The notes under the pieces are model-generated. The model was given only the letters and a program-made list of their open reading frames with translations, was not told the DNA's origin and did not search any database. A stretch of DNA of 64,000 nucleotides from Euonymus europaeus (Eukaryota; Streptophyta; Magnoliopsida; Celastrales; Celastraceae), in contig OY756960.1 of assembly GCA_963580455.1 (NCBI GenBank), positions 25,479,238 to 25,543,237 of the forward strand. The letters run 5' to 3'. The translations under genes and the position numbers were made by a program. Below are positions 51,101 to 64,000 of this stretch, piece by piece (position 1 is the first letter of the stretch; the number at the start of each line of letters is the position of its first letter).

Positions 51101-53360
51101 AAAAGGCAAATGTCCATCACCAGAGTCTCTAAATCATCATCTTCCCGTGCATATTTTGCATAGTCATTCCTCAGAGTCCGCATCAATATCATTGACACTA
51201 AACCAGTGAGGAAGATAACCATCATGAAAGAATTGAAAATGGAGAACCAGTGAATCTGCACATTTCAAATGCACTAGCAGTAATCAGTTTAAAAAAAAAA
51301 CTTCCCATTATAGTAAAACCAAAGTCAGGTACTCACCATTTCTAAAATAATCAAAGCCAGAATAAGTTAAAGAGACCAAGCAGCAAACACTAAACAATGC
51401 AACTGTTACATAGCAAGTGAATGCGCCACAATGAACTATAAATGGAAGTATGAGCAAAAAGAAAGTACCTGGTGTTCAAAGAAAGGATAGTCAAGGTAAA
51501 CATCAAAACGGCGTCCAAAAGTGATATTAGTTGGAATCCACTTAACAGAGTATGTCATGTCCCAAGTTCTCCCGTCTTCCAAGGGCTTTGGGGTTTCTTG
51601 AGAGAGATTAACATGAATGATCTGTGGACGAAAAAAAGTTATCACATAATAACTACAATAGAAAAACATGTAGTTCAATAGTTATGCATGAAACACAGAC
51701 CTGGTCATTATTGTATTTAACTGTAATGCTCTTGTGTGTGTAAAGAACATGCTTGCGGTTATCGCTGTTCTTATCAGGATGTAATTCGCCGACAAAGCCT
51801 GAAACAAAACACATTAAGCATACAAACAAGATTTATCAAATTATAAATAAAAATTTAAAAATTTCCAAGAGAACATAAAAAATAATAATTAAGGAATGCA
51901 TACCCCATAATGGAAGGTCATCTGAATTTGCAATTAGGGTACCACGATCAACCAGCACCAAGATAAGAATAAAAGGCAAGAAAAGGTAAGTCATGTGGCA
52001 CAATAATATTATAGAATTCTTATATGGGGATGCAAATACACAAGCTCGGAGATAGAAGTAATCAGATTCGTATTCCAGTTGTAGCAAAGAAAAGTAACCA
52101 TGATGCACCAAAAGGGCAAAAAAAGGCACAGCCCTTTCGCAAGCAAGTTAGAATGCTATTACATTACAGATGAGAAAAGACACAGGAAGAAAAGAGTAAG
52201 AGATATAGCATAAGAAAAGAGCTTGCTTGCACACACACAGAGTTGATAATTGGACAGTTATCAGATTAACGTAGCATACTTGACCATAGTCAGTAACAAC
52301 AAAGAGTTGACACAGAGCACCAACAAAGGCAAACAGAAAAACCATGGAACATTTTCCCACAACCTAGTAAATGAAGTGTGCCAGTTAGCTAAAATTCGGC
52401 ATGAAGCGAAAAAAACCTAACTAATCACTCTGGATATCATTTCAGCCAACACTTCAAATAGTTGCAACCACTTCAATTCGGCATTCACTTAAATATTTCG
52501 GACATAACTAGTTGAAAATGAAGATAATTGATCAAGTTCCTGAAGTTACTGCCACACTAAACATTATTTTCCAAAATATGTACAGTAACTTCAAGGAAAA
52601 CATGCATGCTAACTGAGGAGGTGTATTGCACCACATTCAGTCATTATATCCTAATTTAACAAAATTCCACAGTAACAATTTAATTTATATTCATATTGTA
52701 AGTCAAACAAGAGAACGTATCCCCTAAGTAATTTCCCATTATCAATTTTCTTCATCCCAATTGAAACATACATTTTTGTCTACCAAAACTTTTTGACATT
52801 GAAAAGAATTGTCTCCAAGAGTTCTGACTTTTTAAGACCATTTCCATAGATATTAAAAATCCTTCCTAACAAATACTGTGCCATTCCATGAAAGAACATC
52901 ATCTTTAAGAATAATAATGCATGGGAAACATACCCATGAAAAATTCAAACCAATAACTGTTCTCAATTGCATCCTTGAACTGTTTGATTTTCTCCGCAGT
53001 AAGATCAAGTTGACAAATCAGACTTTTATCAACATTCTCTGCACCATGTATAAAGAAGGGGAATAACAGTTAGCAGTTTTTTTTTTAGCAGCATGAAAGC
53101 AAAATTAAGAATATAGTAAGATCGTACATACTTCCGAACTTTATGTCGATCAGGCTGTCTATAAGTTCATTTCCACCGAGGACCTCACCGAGGCCACCCC
53201 ATTTATGAGCAGGATCACCAGCCGGACGACAAAATGGAAGGCTGTAATAGTTATACGTCTCTTGAGGATTATTATAAGGGCCAACTTTGTTCACCCAAAG
53301 TGTAACTGGATCATCTACTTGATACTGCAGTAAAGAGGAACATGAATGTAATCGGACACT

Positions 53361-53391
<31 letters not shown>

Positions 53392-55474
53392 AACAATCCT
53401 TAAGGACAAGATAGAATAAATAAAAACCTAGGACATGCATGTCAGTGCGAGCACTTCTTTCAATTATGACATACATATCGAGTCAAGTCACACGACCAAT
53501 ATCTAATCCAGCTATTACATAAAAATCTTATATAAAAGTTGTGTTGAATGAAACCATCAAAAAATGCTTTGCAATCCCGAAAGAAACCAATAAAAATTTG
53601 AAAACACAATACAGACATAAGATCACAAGAAATTTCTCACTGTAACCTTACGATTTTAGTAATATATCTCTTGCAAAATAAGAATCATCGAGAGAGAATT
53701 ACCAATATGAATCAATTAAACAGTAAACGTAACATAGAGTAGAAAGAAAATATTCCATAAATGAACAGCTAATTTGCATGACTGGACATCAGAAACGCAT
53801 CAATGTAAGCTTATGAAAGACAACACCACTGAAAAGCAAGACCATCAAGAAGCAGGATATCTGCATGGCTGAACCATAAAACTATCTCAAGAAAAAGCAG
53901 CAAAACAGCTACAATAACAATGAATATTTTTCCAATCAGTCAAAATGCATCCCAGTAACAGAATGCAAGCTCCAGAAAGGTAGGCCTCTTTCGAAACATG
54001 CTTTGAACAACCTCTCATTATTATCCTACCCAATGCCATGCCCATCGAGTTCAACAATGCCCACACTGATACTACGTTAGACCAAATGTACACTATTGTG
54101 CCAGAGCAAAGAAAGACAGAGAAATTTTCAGTTCAATCATCAATGTTCTCGGAATCAACATATTGGTTTAAACTTCTTCAACCATTTTCTAGATAAATGG
54201 TATGAGCGATGAAAGCATGGAGTAGTAAAGGAAGGTTAAAGATGTTAATTATTAAGCATGAAATTTTATATGTACCAGCAAATTGAAATATCACATCAAA
54301 TTATCTCAGAGGAGTTCAATAATGTGGAGGAGAGCTTAGAAGTCCAGATCAAAAAAAAATTATTTCCCAAAATTATACCTTTAAAGCCAAGCTGCAAGAA
54401 AGTAGGTCAACCCAAAATGGACTCACAAGCAAACCAGGGCTAGTGCTTTTCAAACAAGGTCTTGAGAAGGGAAAGGGAAAGGGAAACACTAAAACATCCA
54501 ATTTTGTATTCTACTACATAAAATGATGTCTGGCCTGGTAAACCTCCATATTTGTGTGACTAATTGCTAGACAACCAATTTGTTTGAGGTACTTACCCCT
54601 CAACACCATTTGTTAGACCTAAGAATATAAAAATGCTTCATAAAGCATTGCAAGCAGCTATATTTTACCCGGTGCTGTTTAACTTCTTTCTAGATCAACT
54701 GGATATGAAAATCTATTCATTTGTGCGGAAGAAGCACCAGCAGACTAGGATATTACTAGATCAACCTCCAAAGACTATATTTTAGGAACTACCTATCTTT
54801 TACAAAAATAGAAACCACAACTGTTCATATTCCAAGATAATGAGACACAACCCAATTGCAAATCTAGACGGTTAGACCTACAACGGCACACAAGCATACA
54901 GACGCATTTGAACAATAGACACTATGCTGTCACAGACAGTCACGACAGTAATCCTAGCATAACTTCCACCGCCTATCAATATACAAAAGATCGCTTGAGA
55001 TCTGACCTCTAAATATAATCCAAAGAGAAATGCCCAACTATAGTTCATATAAAATTGCCCAATAATAGGCATACCTATCGATATATGCATGTGCATGCAT
55101 AGATAATATATACCGTTCAACCATCTCCAAATATATTCACCATTCAGCTCCTCAATTCAGGAAGATATCAAAGGTTTTAGTTAGCGGACGAATCTTATTG
55201 TCACATTATCGAAACCACCAAAAAACCCAATCAACCTTGACGAAGCAAAAAGAACCACACAAAGCAAGCAGTCGAGCTTGAGTGCGAAAGTATAAATCAA
55301 ATCCACGGATCCGAGTCATATCCGACTAGAGATGAAGCCAAATAACGAGATCTACAAGTCGAATTCAGATAAAGAGATAGATACCTTGTGATCGGACTCG
55401 GAGGCAAAAGCAGCGGGAAAGAGGAAGAGGAAAATGAGGGCGAAGAGAGAGAGGAATCGGCCAGTGGAGGACAT
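48197..55474 (-). CDS. Transmembrane nine (TM9SF/EMP70) family protein, 589 aa
   Basis: TM9SF proteins are conserved endomembrane nonaspanins involved in protein sorting between Golgi and endosomes. Twelve exons: 55385-55474, 53132-53324, 52934-53038, 51904-51921, 51701-51798, 51469-51621, 51121-51255, 50820-50986, 50402-50496, 49932-50305, 48970-49243, 48197-48264. They sum to 590 codons in frame. A signal peptide is clear ([20 protein letters not shown], then AAFA-SE). The lumenal domain has [17 protein letters not shown] and [11 protein letters not shown]. Nine hydrophobic segments follow from about residue 220 on. The extreme C-terminus is NIKCD, the K-X-D signal known to hold plant TM9SF proteins in the Golgi. 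Length and sequence fit the plant group nearest human TM9SF3 (Arabidopsis TMN1 and relatives); I do not assign the member. Exon 4 is only 18 nt. A (TA)n tract lies in intron 1 near 53363-53390... the intron itself spans 53325-55384. Confidence 0.93.
53362..53390. repeat. (TA)n microsatellite
   Basis: About 14 AT dinucleotides in the first intron of the TM9SF gene, 40 bp from the exon 2 acceptor. Ordinary intronic microsatellite. Confidence 0.85.
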
Positions 55475-57385
55475 GGCGATCACCAATCTAACGGTCAAGA
55501 TTTCACGAAGAAAGATCAATTCAGGCTTATTCTCTCCTCCTCTGGATTCGCCGAGCTGCGAATTGGCCCGGACCTTTTAATTGCAGGGAGAGATGATACT
55601 GAGCTTTGCTTTCTAGATATGTCAATAAAGAAACCAGTGGGCTTGATGGGATTGGGCCCATTATATTGACTTCCTGATCTGAATGCACTCTATTCTCTAG
55701 GAGTGCAGAATGAAAATGGGCCGGATCATGATAATGACTTGTTTGGGCTGATAGGCTTTCGGGGGTTGCCCATGTGCTTAAAAGTAGCTCAAACGTTTTT
55801 GAAGGACGGAGATGTAGCGTGTTCGGGTCAATAAAATTATGATAAATAAATTAATAACGACAATTTCAGTAAAAATAGGTTTCGTTTGTTTCGTATAATA
55901 GTTTGACTGAGAATGAGAATAAGAATGAGATTTTAATTATCACATTTAATATGTATAAAAATTGTTTTGATAATGAGAATGAAATATGTGTTTTGTCCAT
56001 TTTATCATTTACTAGTAACATCTGCAAGTGTCATTTTGCCCTTTCAAAAAAAAAAAAATTACTTATTATTTTATTATTATATATGGTTAAAAATCTTGGA
56101 AAACAAATCTAAAAACGAGAGGAAATTTTAGTTATTTAATGGTTCATTCCATGTGGAATATACTATTCCCACCAAATTTAGGTGGAATGAGAATAGACCC
56201 AAAAATTAATACATAAACAATGTAATGAAATGAACCTTTCTCTATTTCCTCCCTATTTCCCAAACCGAACGATACCATAGTCTCCAAATTTGTTCCCTTT
56301 TCAATTTGGTTCACCTCTATTATTTAAAAAGTCAAGCGACATACTCATTCATATGATTAAAACACGTCTTTGAATACAGTAACATTAACAAAACACAAAT
56401 CTCTATACATTTTTTTATTTCTCAATTAACAAAATTTATAAATGTCAAGCATCTCTCGTCAATTTTCTAACAAAACTACACCAAAAGTAATATTGACTTC
56501 CTCATTTTTTATTAAAAGTAAATCATTTACTTATCCACATCATCAAATCACGTATTCTAATAAAACGACATTAGTATAAACATATATTATTCAATAACAT
56601 TTTCAAGTGTTCCATTGTACATGACCAACCCCAATGCTACACGCTCTTAAAGTTTTCCATTTTTTAATTGAATTTCACTTTTATTATATAAAATACAAGT
56701 CATATACTTATTCACATAAATAATGCCTCCCACATCATAAAAAATAAAACCACGTTTTCATCTATATTAATAAAATATAAATCTCAACATAATTATCATG
56801 AATAAAAATACACATTCTCGTACTTTAGTTGATGTTTGAGGGTTATGTGTTATGATCTCATTTGTTTGGACATACCATATATCAGCACGCCATACGTTTT
56901 TATGTCGGGATCACCTAATAATTAAGTGAGATATTTCATCATATTTCATAACAAGTTGGCTTACTTTGCCCACAAAAAGGGCCACTGAGATTCTCTTCAC
57001 AAGGAAAATCACTGTTTGTTTTGCCTCAAAATTCCTTGTAACTTCCTTCTAATCTCTCCAAAAGGTATTCGATTCAACCTTTTCTCCTCTCTTTTATTTT
57101 TATCACCCCATAATTCCTTCATTTTATTTCCCTCTCTCTCTCTCACTCTCTGTTCAGACACATCTCCTTCCAATTTATTTATCAAATTGTATAGTTCTGT
57201 TTTTAAAAAATAAAATAAAAATTGTGAGAGTATGAAGAAATTGTCTTTTTGTTGTATGTGTTGATTTTTTGGTGCTTCGAGGGCGAAAATTGCGGCTGAA
57301 TCGGTTGTTTGCTCAAGGATTCTTTTGGGGGTTCGTTTGGAGTTAGGGTTATTGCCTTCTGTTAGTGAATTCGAAGGAAAGAGAG
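55475..57385. other. Divergent promoter region between TM9SF and SnRK2 genes
   Basis: The two genes are transcribed away from each other, so both promoters are here. The part from about 56290 to 56830 is occupied by AC-rich repeats related to the MITE at 33874-34144 (next entry). CT-rich stretches near 57050-57170 look like the SnRK2 leader. An 11-codon upstream ORF (57232-57264, including its stop) precedes the SnRK2 start. Confidence 0.55.
56290..56830. repeat. Decayed MITE-related repeats
   Basis: At least two and perhaps three consecutive blocks repeat the order TTATTA, CATACTCATTC-like or CATATACTTATTCAC, ACATCAT, AACAAAACAC and ATTCTCGTA. They resemble the interior of the MITE at 33874-34144. 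I could not set terminal repeats. Confidence 0.5.
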
Positions 57386-60300
57386 ATGGAGAAGTACGAA
57401 TTGGTGAAGGACATAGGATCTGGAAATTTTGGGGTGGCGAGGCTGATGAGGAACAAGGAGACCAAAGAGCTCATCGCCATGAAGTACATCGAGCGTGGCC
57501 AAAAGGTCCTTTTTTCCTTCAACTAAGGACTCAGCTAATTATGTGTATATTTTGTGTCGAATGCATATCGTAATGTGTCTATGTTCAACATATGTTTGCA
57601 TTTGTTGCGTGTATAGGCTCGTATCTGTGCATGCGTGTGTTGTTTTATGCATGATCAGGTAGGCAGCTTCACTGTCCGGAGGGAAGTGATGTTCGCATCT
57701 TAAAACAATAGGATCGGGAATTTGAGTTCACAGAAGTTCAAAAATTACTTCCTTTTTAAAATAAATTTATACTCCTATAATAACCCGATATTAATAAGTG
57801 TGGCTATAAGCTGGTTATGTGGATGCAGATTGACGAGAATGTGGCGAGGGAGATCATAAATCACAGATCACTTCGCCATCCAAACATAATTCGCTTCAAG
57901 GAGGTAAGTTTTTTCTATATATATCTTTCCTTGTTTTATACAGTGTTTTTTAAAAAAAAAAGGGAGAGAGAGAGAGAGAATTTGTCCAACAATGTGGATG
58001 GAATTTTTTTCTTTGCAGGTAGTTTTGACACCAACCCATCTTGGTATTGTGATGGAATATGCAGCTGGTGGTGAGCTCTTTGAGCGTATTTGCAATGCTG
58101 GAAGGTTCAGCGAGGATGAGGTTCTATGTCTTTTGATCTTTTCTTAGTTCATTGGAAATGAATGCATTGCTAATTGTTGCTTTACCATACTTGAATGATG
58201 AGAAAATGCAGTAGTCGAAAAACAATTATTTAATACTCCAGTATGCATTGTATATCTGGCTGGCTTGAGTTGAATTCTGGTATTTATGCAATGAATTCGC
58301 TAAAAAAAGAGAACAGTGGAAATATACATTTTCGTCAATTCTTTTGTCTCCTCTGAGCATGTGTACTGGAACAACGTTTTGGCTTTTAAAGAATCAATTC
58401 ATTTTTTCTTGATGTTTTCAGGCTAGGTACTTTTTCCAGCAGCTTATCTCAGGAGTCAGCTACTGTCATTCAATGGTAAAGAAGTTTTCCCTCCTCTATT
58501 TCTTTGTTAATGGAAAAGCTTAACCCTTTCTTCATCCTACTTCTGAGAGATCTGCAGCAAATATGCCACAGGGATTTGAAACTGGAGAACACCCTACTGG
58601 ATGGAAGCCCAGCACCACGCCTGAAAATTTGTGATTTTGGTTATTCTAAGGTTTGATATAATAAATTAGTATGTTAATCATATTTGCAATTTTTAGGTTG
58701 TATACTGAAAATCTCATCTAATGAACTTTTCTATACAGTCATCTCTGCTGCATTCAAGGCCTAAGTCAACAGTTGGAACTCCAGCATATATTGCGCCAGA
58801 GGTTCTTTCTCGGAGAGAATATGATGGAAAGGTTGGTTAGTATGTATTCATAATGATGCCTTTTTCTTTCTGTTGGTGGCCATATGTTATTTATGTTTAA
58901 TATTTGCGACTTACACGGGCTATGTGGTTCTGTAATTATGAATAATTATATTTATAGTTCCCAGGGAAAAAACTGCTGTTTCAATGGACTGGAACATTTC
59001 CAAGATAGATAAATATTTTTGGCGAGGAAGCATCTTAACCTTGGGTATTACCATGCAAATGACTGAAAAAAGTTTAATGTCACAATTATATGTGGTGTGT
59101 GTGGTGGGGGGAGGAGGGGTGGTGGTTGGAGTCTCTTTCAATTTCACTTGGGAAAGTAAAACTTCAAGTAGAACCACATTACAAATCCTAGAAACTTGTC
59201 ACATTAACTGTGCCGTGTTCCTGTATTTCATTGTTTCATGATGTGTTTTTCTTTACCAATTGAAAAACTAATTCATGCATGACACCCTTAATAAGTCAAG
59301 CAGAGATCAAACCTTTCTGCTCATGAAAATTATGATATAATCTTTACAATGGAAATAATAAATTCAAGGACATTCCTATCCAATTTTGCTGCCGTCGGGG
59401 AGGGCAGATTCAGTACTAGACAAAGTTGTCTAGTACCCAAAAAAATCTCGTTTATGCTGCCATGTAAAATTAAATTGATTGTTTTTGTGATCTGTGTTTT
59501 GTTTCGCCGAGTGGGAAAAAAAAACTATGCGTAAGACATTCAAGAAAGCAAGCAAGTGTTAAACCTTTCTGCCGAGGGAAATTATGATACTGCACTCCAT
59601 ACTATACGAGGGCTTTCAAGAGTAACCTGGGTATATTCATCTGCAGGTTAACTTTAATTTTGGTTGGTTTTTTTGTTTAGTTGGCGGATGTTTGGTCGTG
59701 TGGGGTGACTCTTTATGTTATGTTGGTGGGAGCGTATCCATTCGAAGACCCGGCGGACCCAAAGAATTTCAGGAAAACTATTAATGTTAGTTACCTTCCC
59801 ACCGATAGTATTTCTTAACTTTTGTTCTTTTTTGGTTATGAATTCATTTGATGTTTGTCTTTTACAGAGAATAATGGCTGTTCAATACAAGATCCCTGAC
59901 TATGTCCACGTATCTCAAGAGTGCAGGCATCTTATTTCTCGCATATTTGTTGCTAGCCCAGCCAGGGTATGATTGCAACAAGCTACATTAACTTCATCCA
60001 GGAATCTTTACTAATGCTAAGTTTGTGTTTCTACTTCACCTATAGCTTGCGTTAGATAGATATTTCAGTAACCTTGTTTCACCCTGCTGCTTTTATATGC
60101 CTAGGCAATAGGGTCTAAGGTCCTCACAATGTTTAGATCTATTGCCTGGAAATTTCAATGATCTTTATGTTTTGTTCTTTCATCGACCTTGATCATTTGG
60201 CGAATTGGGAAATGGGTAGAAGAATTTGATGTTTGCTTAAGTTATGTGATCATTTAACGTGATTGTGGGAGGACAGACAAGGTTTTCTTCTTCTTTTTTT

Positions 60301-62090
60301 CCTCTTGCTGCATTCAAGCTTTTCCCATGTCCACTTCAATGCAGAAATAGGTGGCTCTTAGGTATAAAATTGATGGTGGAGGGACAAATGGTTTTCTTCT
60401 ATCTTGCTGTGTACAAGCTTTTCTCATATCCACTTCATTGCAGTAATACTAGTCTTTTAGGTAGATCCTTAATATTGTGTTGGCTCCCAGTTCAGATTCC
60501 ATCTGCCAATAAAAATCTGAATTTTGTGCTAGAATGTGGTTTGGATGCAGACTCCACATTTGACTGGTACCATTTTTATGCTTGTTATATTTTCTTTTCC
60601 CGTTGTCTCACTTCTCATGGTTAATTTTAAAGTTTGGGTAGGTTAGGCTATCTACCTACTCTCTCTTTTTTCAAACTATATGAGAGATTCATTTTTGTTG
60701 GGGATGGGCAGCAAAATCTGGATAAAATGGGTGAACTAGAAGATTTGTTATGGTGATTAAACGACCGGGATATTAGGAGAAGGTGGATTGGCAAAAACTG
60801 GACGCTGGAGTTTTGTGTAGAAGACATTACAATTCTACTAGAAAACAATTTTTACCTGCTGTGGTGTTGTAGCTCAACCTTTTCAGTCTTCCTTCACTCT
60901 CATTATCCTTGCTCCTACTTCCTTTCTGTTTTGTTTAATATGTACTTTCTTTCTGTTTGATCATCACCCAGAATCTTGCTTTTTGATGAATCTTTTGTTT
61001 TTTTGGGATCGTTGATTCTTGGCCGTTATCATGGGTTGTGTGAACTTTACCATGATATGGTTCAGGAGTACAACAAAATTTCATGTCAGATTGTGTTGCT
61101 GACAGCTATTTACTGGAGGGATCCAATGAACCAATTGTAGTGAAATTTTTCCGAAATATGATTCACTTATGTTTTTGTTTTCCATTAGTCATCAAACTTT
61201 TCATGTGACCTCTTGGTGAGGTAGATATTTTACCTCTTGTTTGTTGCATCTTAATCAACACAAATGTCCTATTTTTTCTCATTGTCTGAAAGGCTCGTCT
61301 ACTTTTTGGATTTTAGCATCCTTGGTTTCATTTGAAGCTTATCCGGAATTACACAGTATGGGTAGGAGTCAAATCAATTCCCTTTATGAAATTATTCCTA
61401 ATGAATTTTGATTTGGACTAGCTAGGGAAGTGCAGGTTGATTATTTGCCTTGCAAGTGGACTAATGTGGAATACCTATATGCCTCTAATATGATTGCTTA
61501 GGGTTAAATTTTTGCGCTTTTCTATTGTTTCTGGCATGTGATTATTATGTGTTTGAGAATCCCATTTGTCTTTTAGCACCAAACATTTAAGAAATGTGTT
61601 AAAAAACACCATTTCAGAAATGGTTTTTTTAGTGTAATGCTGCAAAGCACATGCTCCCCCTATGTCCATTCTTACTATTTGATTTATGTTAGTTTCACTC
61701 TCAATTGTTTCATTTCTTGGACAGCTTAAATAGGAGATTATAATCTGAAACCTTTTTTCTTTGTAGAGGATAACCATTAAGGAAATGAAGAGCCATCCAT
61801 GGTTCCTAAAGAACTTGCCCAGGGAACTGACAGAGGCGGCGCAGGCAATCTATTACAAGAAAGAAAATCCAATTTTCTCTCTCCAGAGAGTTGAAGACAT
61901 CATGAAAATTGTGGAAGAAGCCAAAATCCCTCCTCCGGCGTCACGATCTATTTTAGGTTTTGGCTGGGCAGGAGAAGAGGATGGTGATGAGAAGGAAGAA
62001 GAGGCTGTCCCCGATGATGATGATAACGAAGATGAGTATGAGAAACAAGTGAAAGAGGCACACGCCAGTGGAGAATTTCAATTAAATTAA
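57386..62090 (+). CDS. SnRK2 protein kinase, subgroup 1 (SnRK2.4/2.10 type), 354 aa
   Basis: Plant-specific Ser/Thr kinase of osmotic-stress signalling. Nine exons: 57386-57505, 57829-57903, 58019-58120, 58422-58475, 58558-58650, 58739-58831, 59681-59785, 59868-59966, 61767-62090. All introns fall between codons, and nine exons is the usual SnRK2 structure. Visible are the Gly-loop IGSGNFGVA (10-18), catalytic Lys33 (AMKYI), HRDLKLEN with Asp123, DFG Asp143, and an activation loop with Ser154, Ser158 and Thr159 before GTPAYIAPE. The SnRK2 box follows the kinase domain ([16 protein letters not shown]), then an acidic tail of about 40 residues mixing Glu and Asp. The tail lacks the ABA-box signature of SnRK2.2/2.3/2.6, and the kinase domain matches [11 protein letters not shown] and [15 protein letters not shown] of SnRK2.4/2.10. 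That subgroup is activated by salt and osmotic stress largely without ABA. The last intron is 1.8 kb. Confidence 0.95.
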
Positions 62091-63171
62091 GGAATAATTT
62101 ACTCAATAGCTATTTCAAGAGCTAGGATTTTGCCTTTCCAATATCAATACTATAGGTCGGATTCCTGTGTTTGTATAGATGGTAGTCTCTACCAAGGATG
62201 TGGTGTTGACTATGTGTTTGTAAATTAACAGTGTATTGGGCAGCTGGCCAATGGATTTCAGCCGCTACAGCAGTCGGGTTAAATGGGTTCTTACTACTAT
62301 GTTCATTGTAAACATTAGGTTTTGATCATCAATGTGGTTTGTCAGGCTGGTTTAGCCTTCCTTTGTAAGGTGGTGTTATTAGCATAAAAGAAGGCTTCTG
62401 CCTTTCTGGACCGAATGCTCCAGTTTTTATTTGAGATGATGTTGCTGGAAGGGGATTGAACTCTATATATGATTTTCACGACTGTTAGTGGCGTTGTGAA
62501 TAAAAGTTAAAGATTTGTGCTCCCAGTGTGTATGTGTGTGTTTTGTTTTTCGTCTTCCTTTTCCTATTCTTCTTATTGCCTTTTGAGCTATGTGTCAGTC
62601 TTCACATATTCTCTGGACACCGGCTTCAGAGTAGATTTGACCTGACTATGCTCTCTCTGTCTGGATTTGTTGTATTGATGTGCTTGATCTTTGTATTGAT
62701 TCCTCGTACCTACTCCTTTCCTCTTCTCTTCCGCCATGAGAAATCTTAGAAATATAAATCCAAATACAGTTTTTTTTCGTTGAAGTTAAATATTTCATTA
62801 CTGAAAAGGCAATCTGCCAAATACACATCAACAATGCCTTGGAAGGGGAAGTTCCTCCACACATTGTTGCCACCGACCCTAAACTTTTTAGGCACAGAGA
62901 TTTGGTATTTCCATAAACCGATGAGGAAACTCTTTATTCAAATGTCTTGTGTTTCCTGGGAAAGATATACTGAGAATAGGGTACAATATGGCTGATAAAC
63001 CAGACAAAACTTAGGGTTTTTATATAATCATATTCTGCAAGGCCAAGCGCAAATTGGCATGGAAGAAAAGTTGCTGTCCTATCAATACAGACTGGGAAAA
63101 GAAGAAAACCTCAATATAGCACAGAGATGCTTCACATTAGCAAAACCCTGGTAAGCAAAATCCATACCGCT
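62091..63171. other. Convergent 3' spacer between SnRK2 and TH1
   Basis: Contains the 3' UTR of the SnRK2 gene, with AATAAA-like sequence near 62499 (GTGAATAAAAGT), and that of TH1 approaching from the right. No supported ORF or repeat. Confidence 0.55.
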
Positions 63172-64000
63172 TCATGTTGGCTTTGGCGCTACCCCTGTTA
63201 GAGCACTATGTAACTTCCTGGTAGCAGTCAAAACACATTCCTGATCAAACAGAGCTGACACTACTGCAACACCGCTCAGATTGGGAATGCCTGTATCCAT
63301 TACAGAACGGGCATTTGAAATACCAATACCACCAATTGCTACCACAGGTAGTTTAGAAGCCAAACAAACAGCCTTCAGTCCATCTAAGCCAATGGTAAGA
63401 TTATTTGCCTTTGTATTAGTCGGAAACACACCACCACTACCTATGTAGTCAGCACCATCAATCCATGCTTGTTGAGCTTGCTCTGAAGTTTTGCAAGAAA
63501 CACCAATGATCTTTTCGGGACCAAGAAGTCTGCGAACTTCACGAGCAGGCATGTCAGACTGACCAACATGAACACCATCAGCGTCACAAGCGAGGGCAAC
63601 ATCAACACGGTCATTTATCAGTAGGGGGATTTTATGAGAACGACAAATTTCAAGACATGCTTTAGCTGCTCTAAGGAAGTCCCCTGTATCAGCATTCTTC
63701 TCCCTGGAAAAGGAAATTGCAATATTTCTTTATCGCTGAGGAAAGTGTGATTATGTGCAGATTGTGTCCTGGGTAATTGCATGAATATGTGCATACAACC
63801 AGCAGAATAATTCAATTGTATATCTTTTTTCAAGCACGTATAATTTTGTATAACATTTAAGAGATTACCAACTCTATGTCAGAATTAAGCTATGCTCAAC
63901 CGAGCAGCATACCTCAGTTGAACGATGGTGGCACCTCCCTCTATGGCAGCTTTCACGGCATCTGTAATAGAACGCCCCCACTTTTCATTCATCCGCGAAT
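63172..64000 (-). CDS. TH1: TH1, thiamine-phosphate synthase domain (3' end, partial)
   Basis: Plant TH1 is a plastid bifunctional enzyme: HMP-phosphate kinase joined to thiamine-phosphate synthase, which condenses HMP-PP with the thiazole phosphate. Two exons are visible: 63913-64000 (running off the window) and 63172-63703; they join in frame across an AGG codon ([10 protein letters not shown]). Only the synthase (ThiE-like TIM barrel) part is present. Diagnostic blocks are [61 protein letters not shown] and [11 protein letters not shown], covering substrate-binding loops of the fold. The protein ends GVAPKPT. The kinase domain and transit peptide must lie to the right of the window. Confidence 0.93.

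Noticed and set aside
57655..57760. Possible SINE head in SnRK2 intron 1 (GGGAATTTGAGTTC)
   Set aside because: A box-B-like string only; box A is poor and no target duplication is visible.
1..64000. CRISPR array, operon or bacterial-type defence system
   Set aside because: None present; this is intron-rich plant nuclear DNA and the short direct repeats are transposon or microsatellite derived.

Overview
This window is nuclear DNA of a flowering plant, most likely a eudicot. The evidence is long genes split into many short exons by AT-rich GT-AG introns, plant-specific families (MLO, SnRK2, MORF, plastid-type TH1), and introns and spacers carrying SINEs, MITEs, LTR fragments and poly(A)-tailed retroposons. 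I cannot name the species from sequence alone. All exon coordinates were read by hand from splice motifs, frame continuity and family similarity. For the six complete genes the exon lengths sum to intact reading frames.

Layout. (1) 190-21311, minus: the 5' 35 exons (1520 codons) of the TOR kinase gene; the rest of FAT, FRB and the kinase domain lie off the left edge. Its introns hold a 381-bp Harbinger-type MITE, a SINE, a retroposed fragment with a 14-bp target duplication, and a recent 265-bp tandem duplication. (2) 21.7-22.7 kb: a SINE with a perfect 18-bp target duplication and an isolated Ty1/copia gag N-terminal ORF. (3) 23140-26320, minus: an 832-aa acidic two-helix membrane protein of unknown function with an internal 30-aa tandem repeat. 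(4) 28480-31971, minus: a MORF1-like organellar RNA-editing factor with a probable solo LTR in intron 1 and a stop codon that may truncate an older C-terminus. (5) 32.0-39.2 kb: transposon-rich spacer with a hAT-like MITE, a Harbinger-like MITE beside a tandem duplication, and a four-unit composite SINE flanked by an 18-bp target duplication. (6) 39184-46865, plus: an MLO4-type gene (15 exons, 554 aa). (7) 48197-55474, minus: a TM9SF/EMP70 protein (12 exons, 589 aa) with an 18-nt microexon. (8) 57386-62090, plus: a subgroup-1 SnRK2 kinase (9 exons, 354 aa). (9) 63172-64000, minus: the 3' end of TH1 (thiamine-phosphate synthase domain).

The genes do not form a pathway or cluster. Nutrient signalling (TOR), osmotic-stress signalling (SnRK2), organelle RNA editing (MORF1), root membrane signalling (MLO4), endomembrane trafficking (TM9SF) and thiamine synthesis (TH1) sit side by side, as is ordinary in plant genomes. 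I found no operon, CRISPR array or dedicated undescribed system. The most unusual items are the tetrameric SINE (36.7-37.35 kb) and the possible stop gain in the MORF1-like gene.
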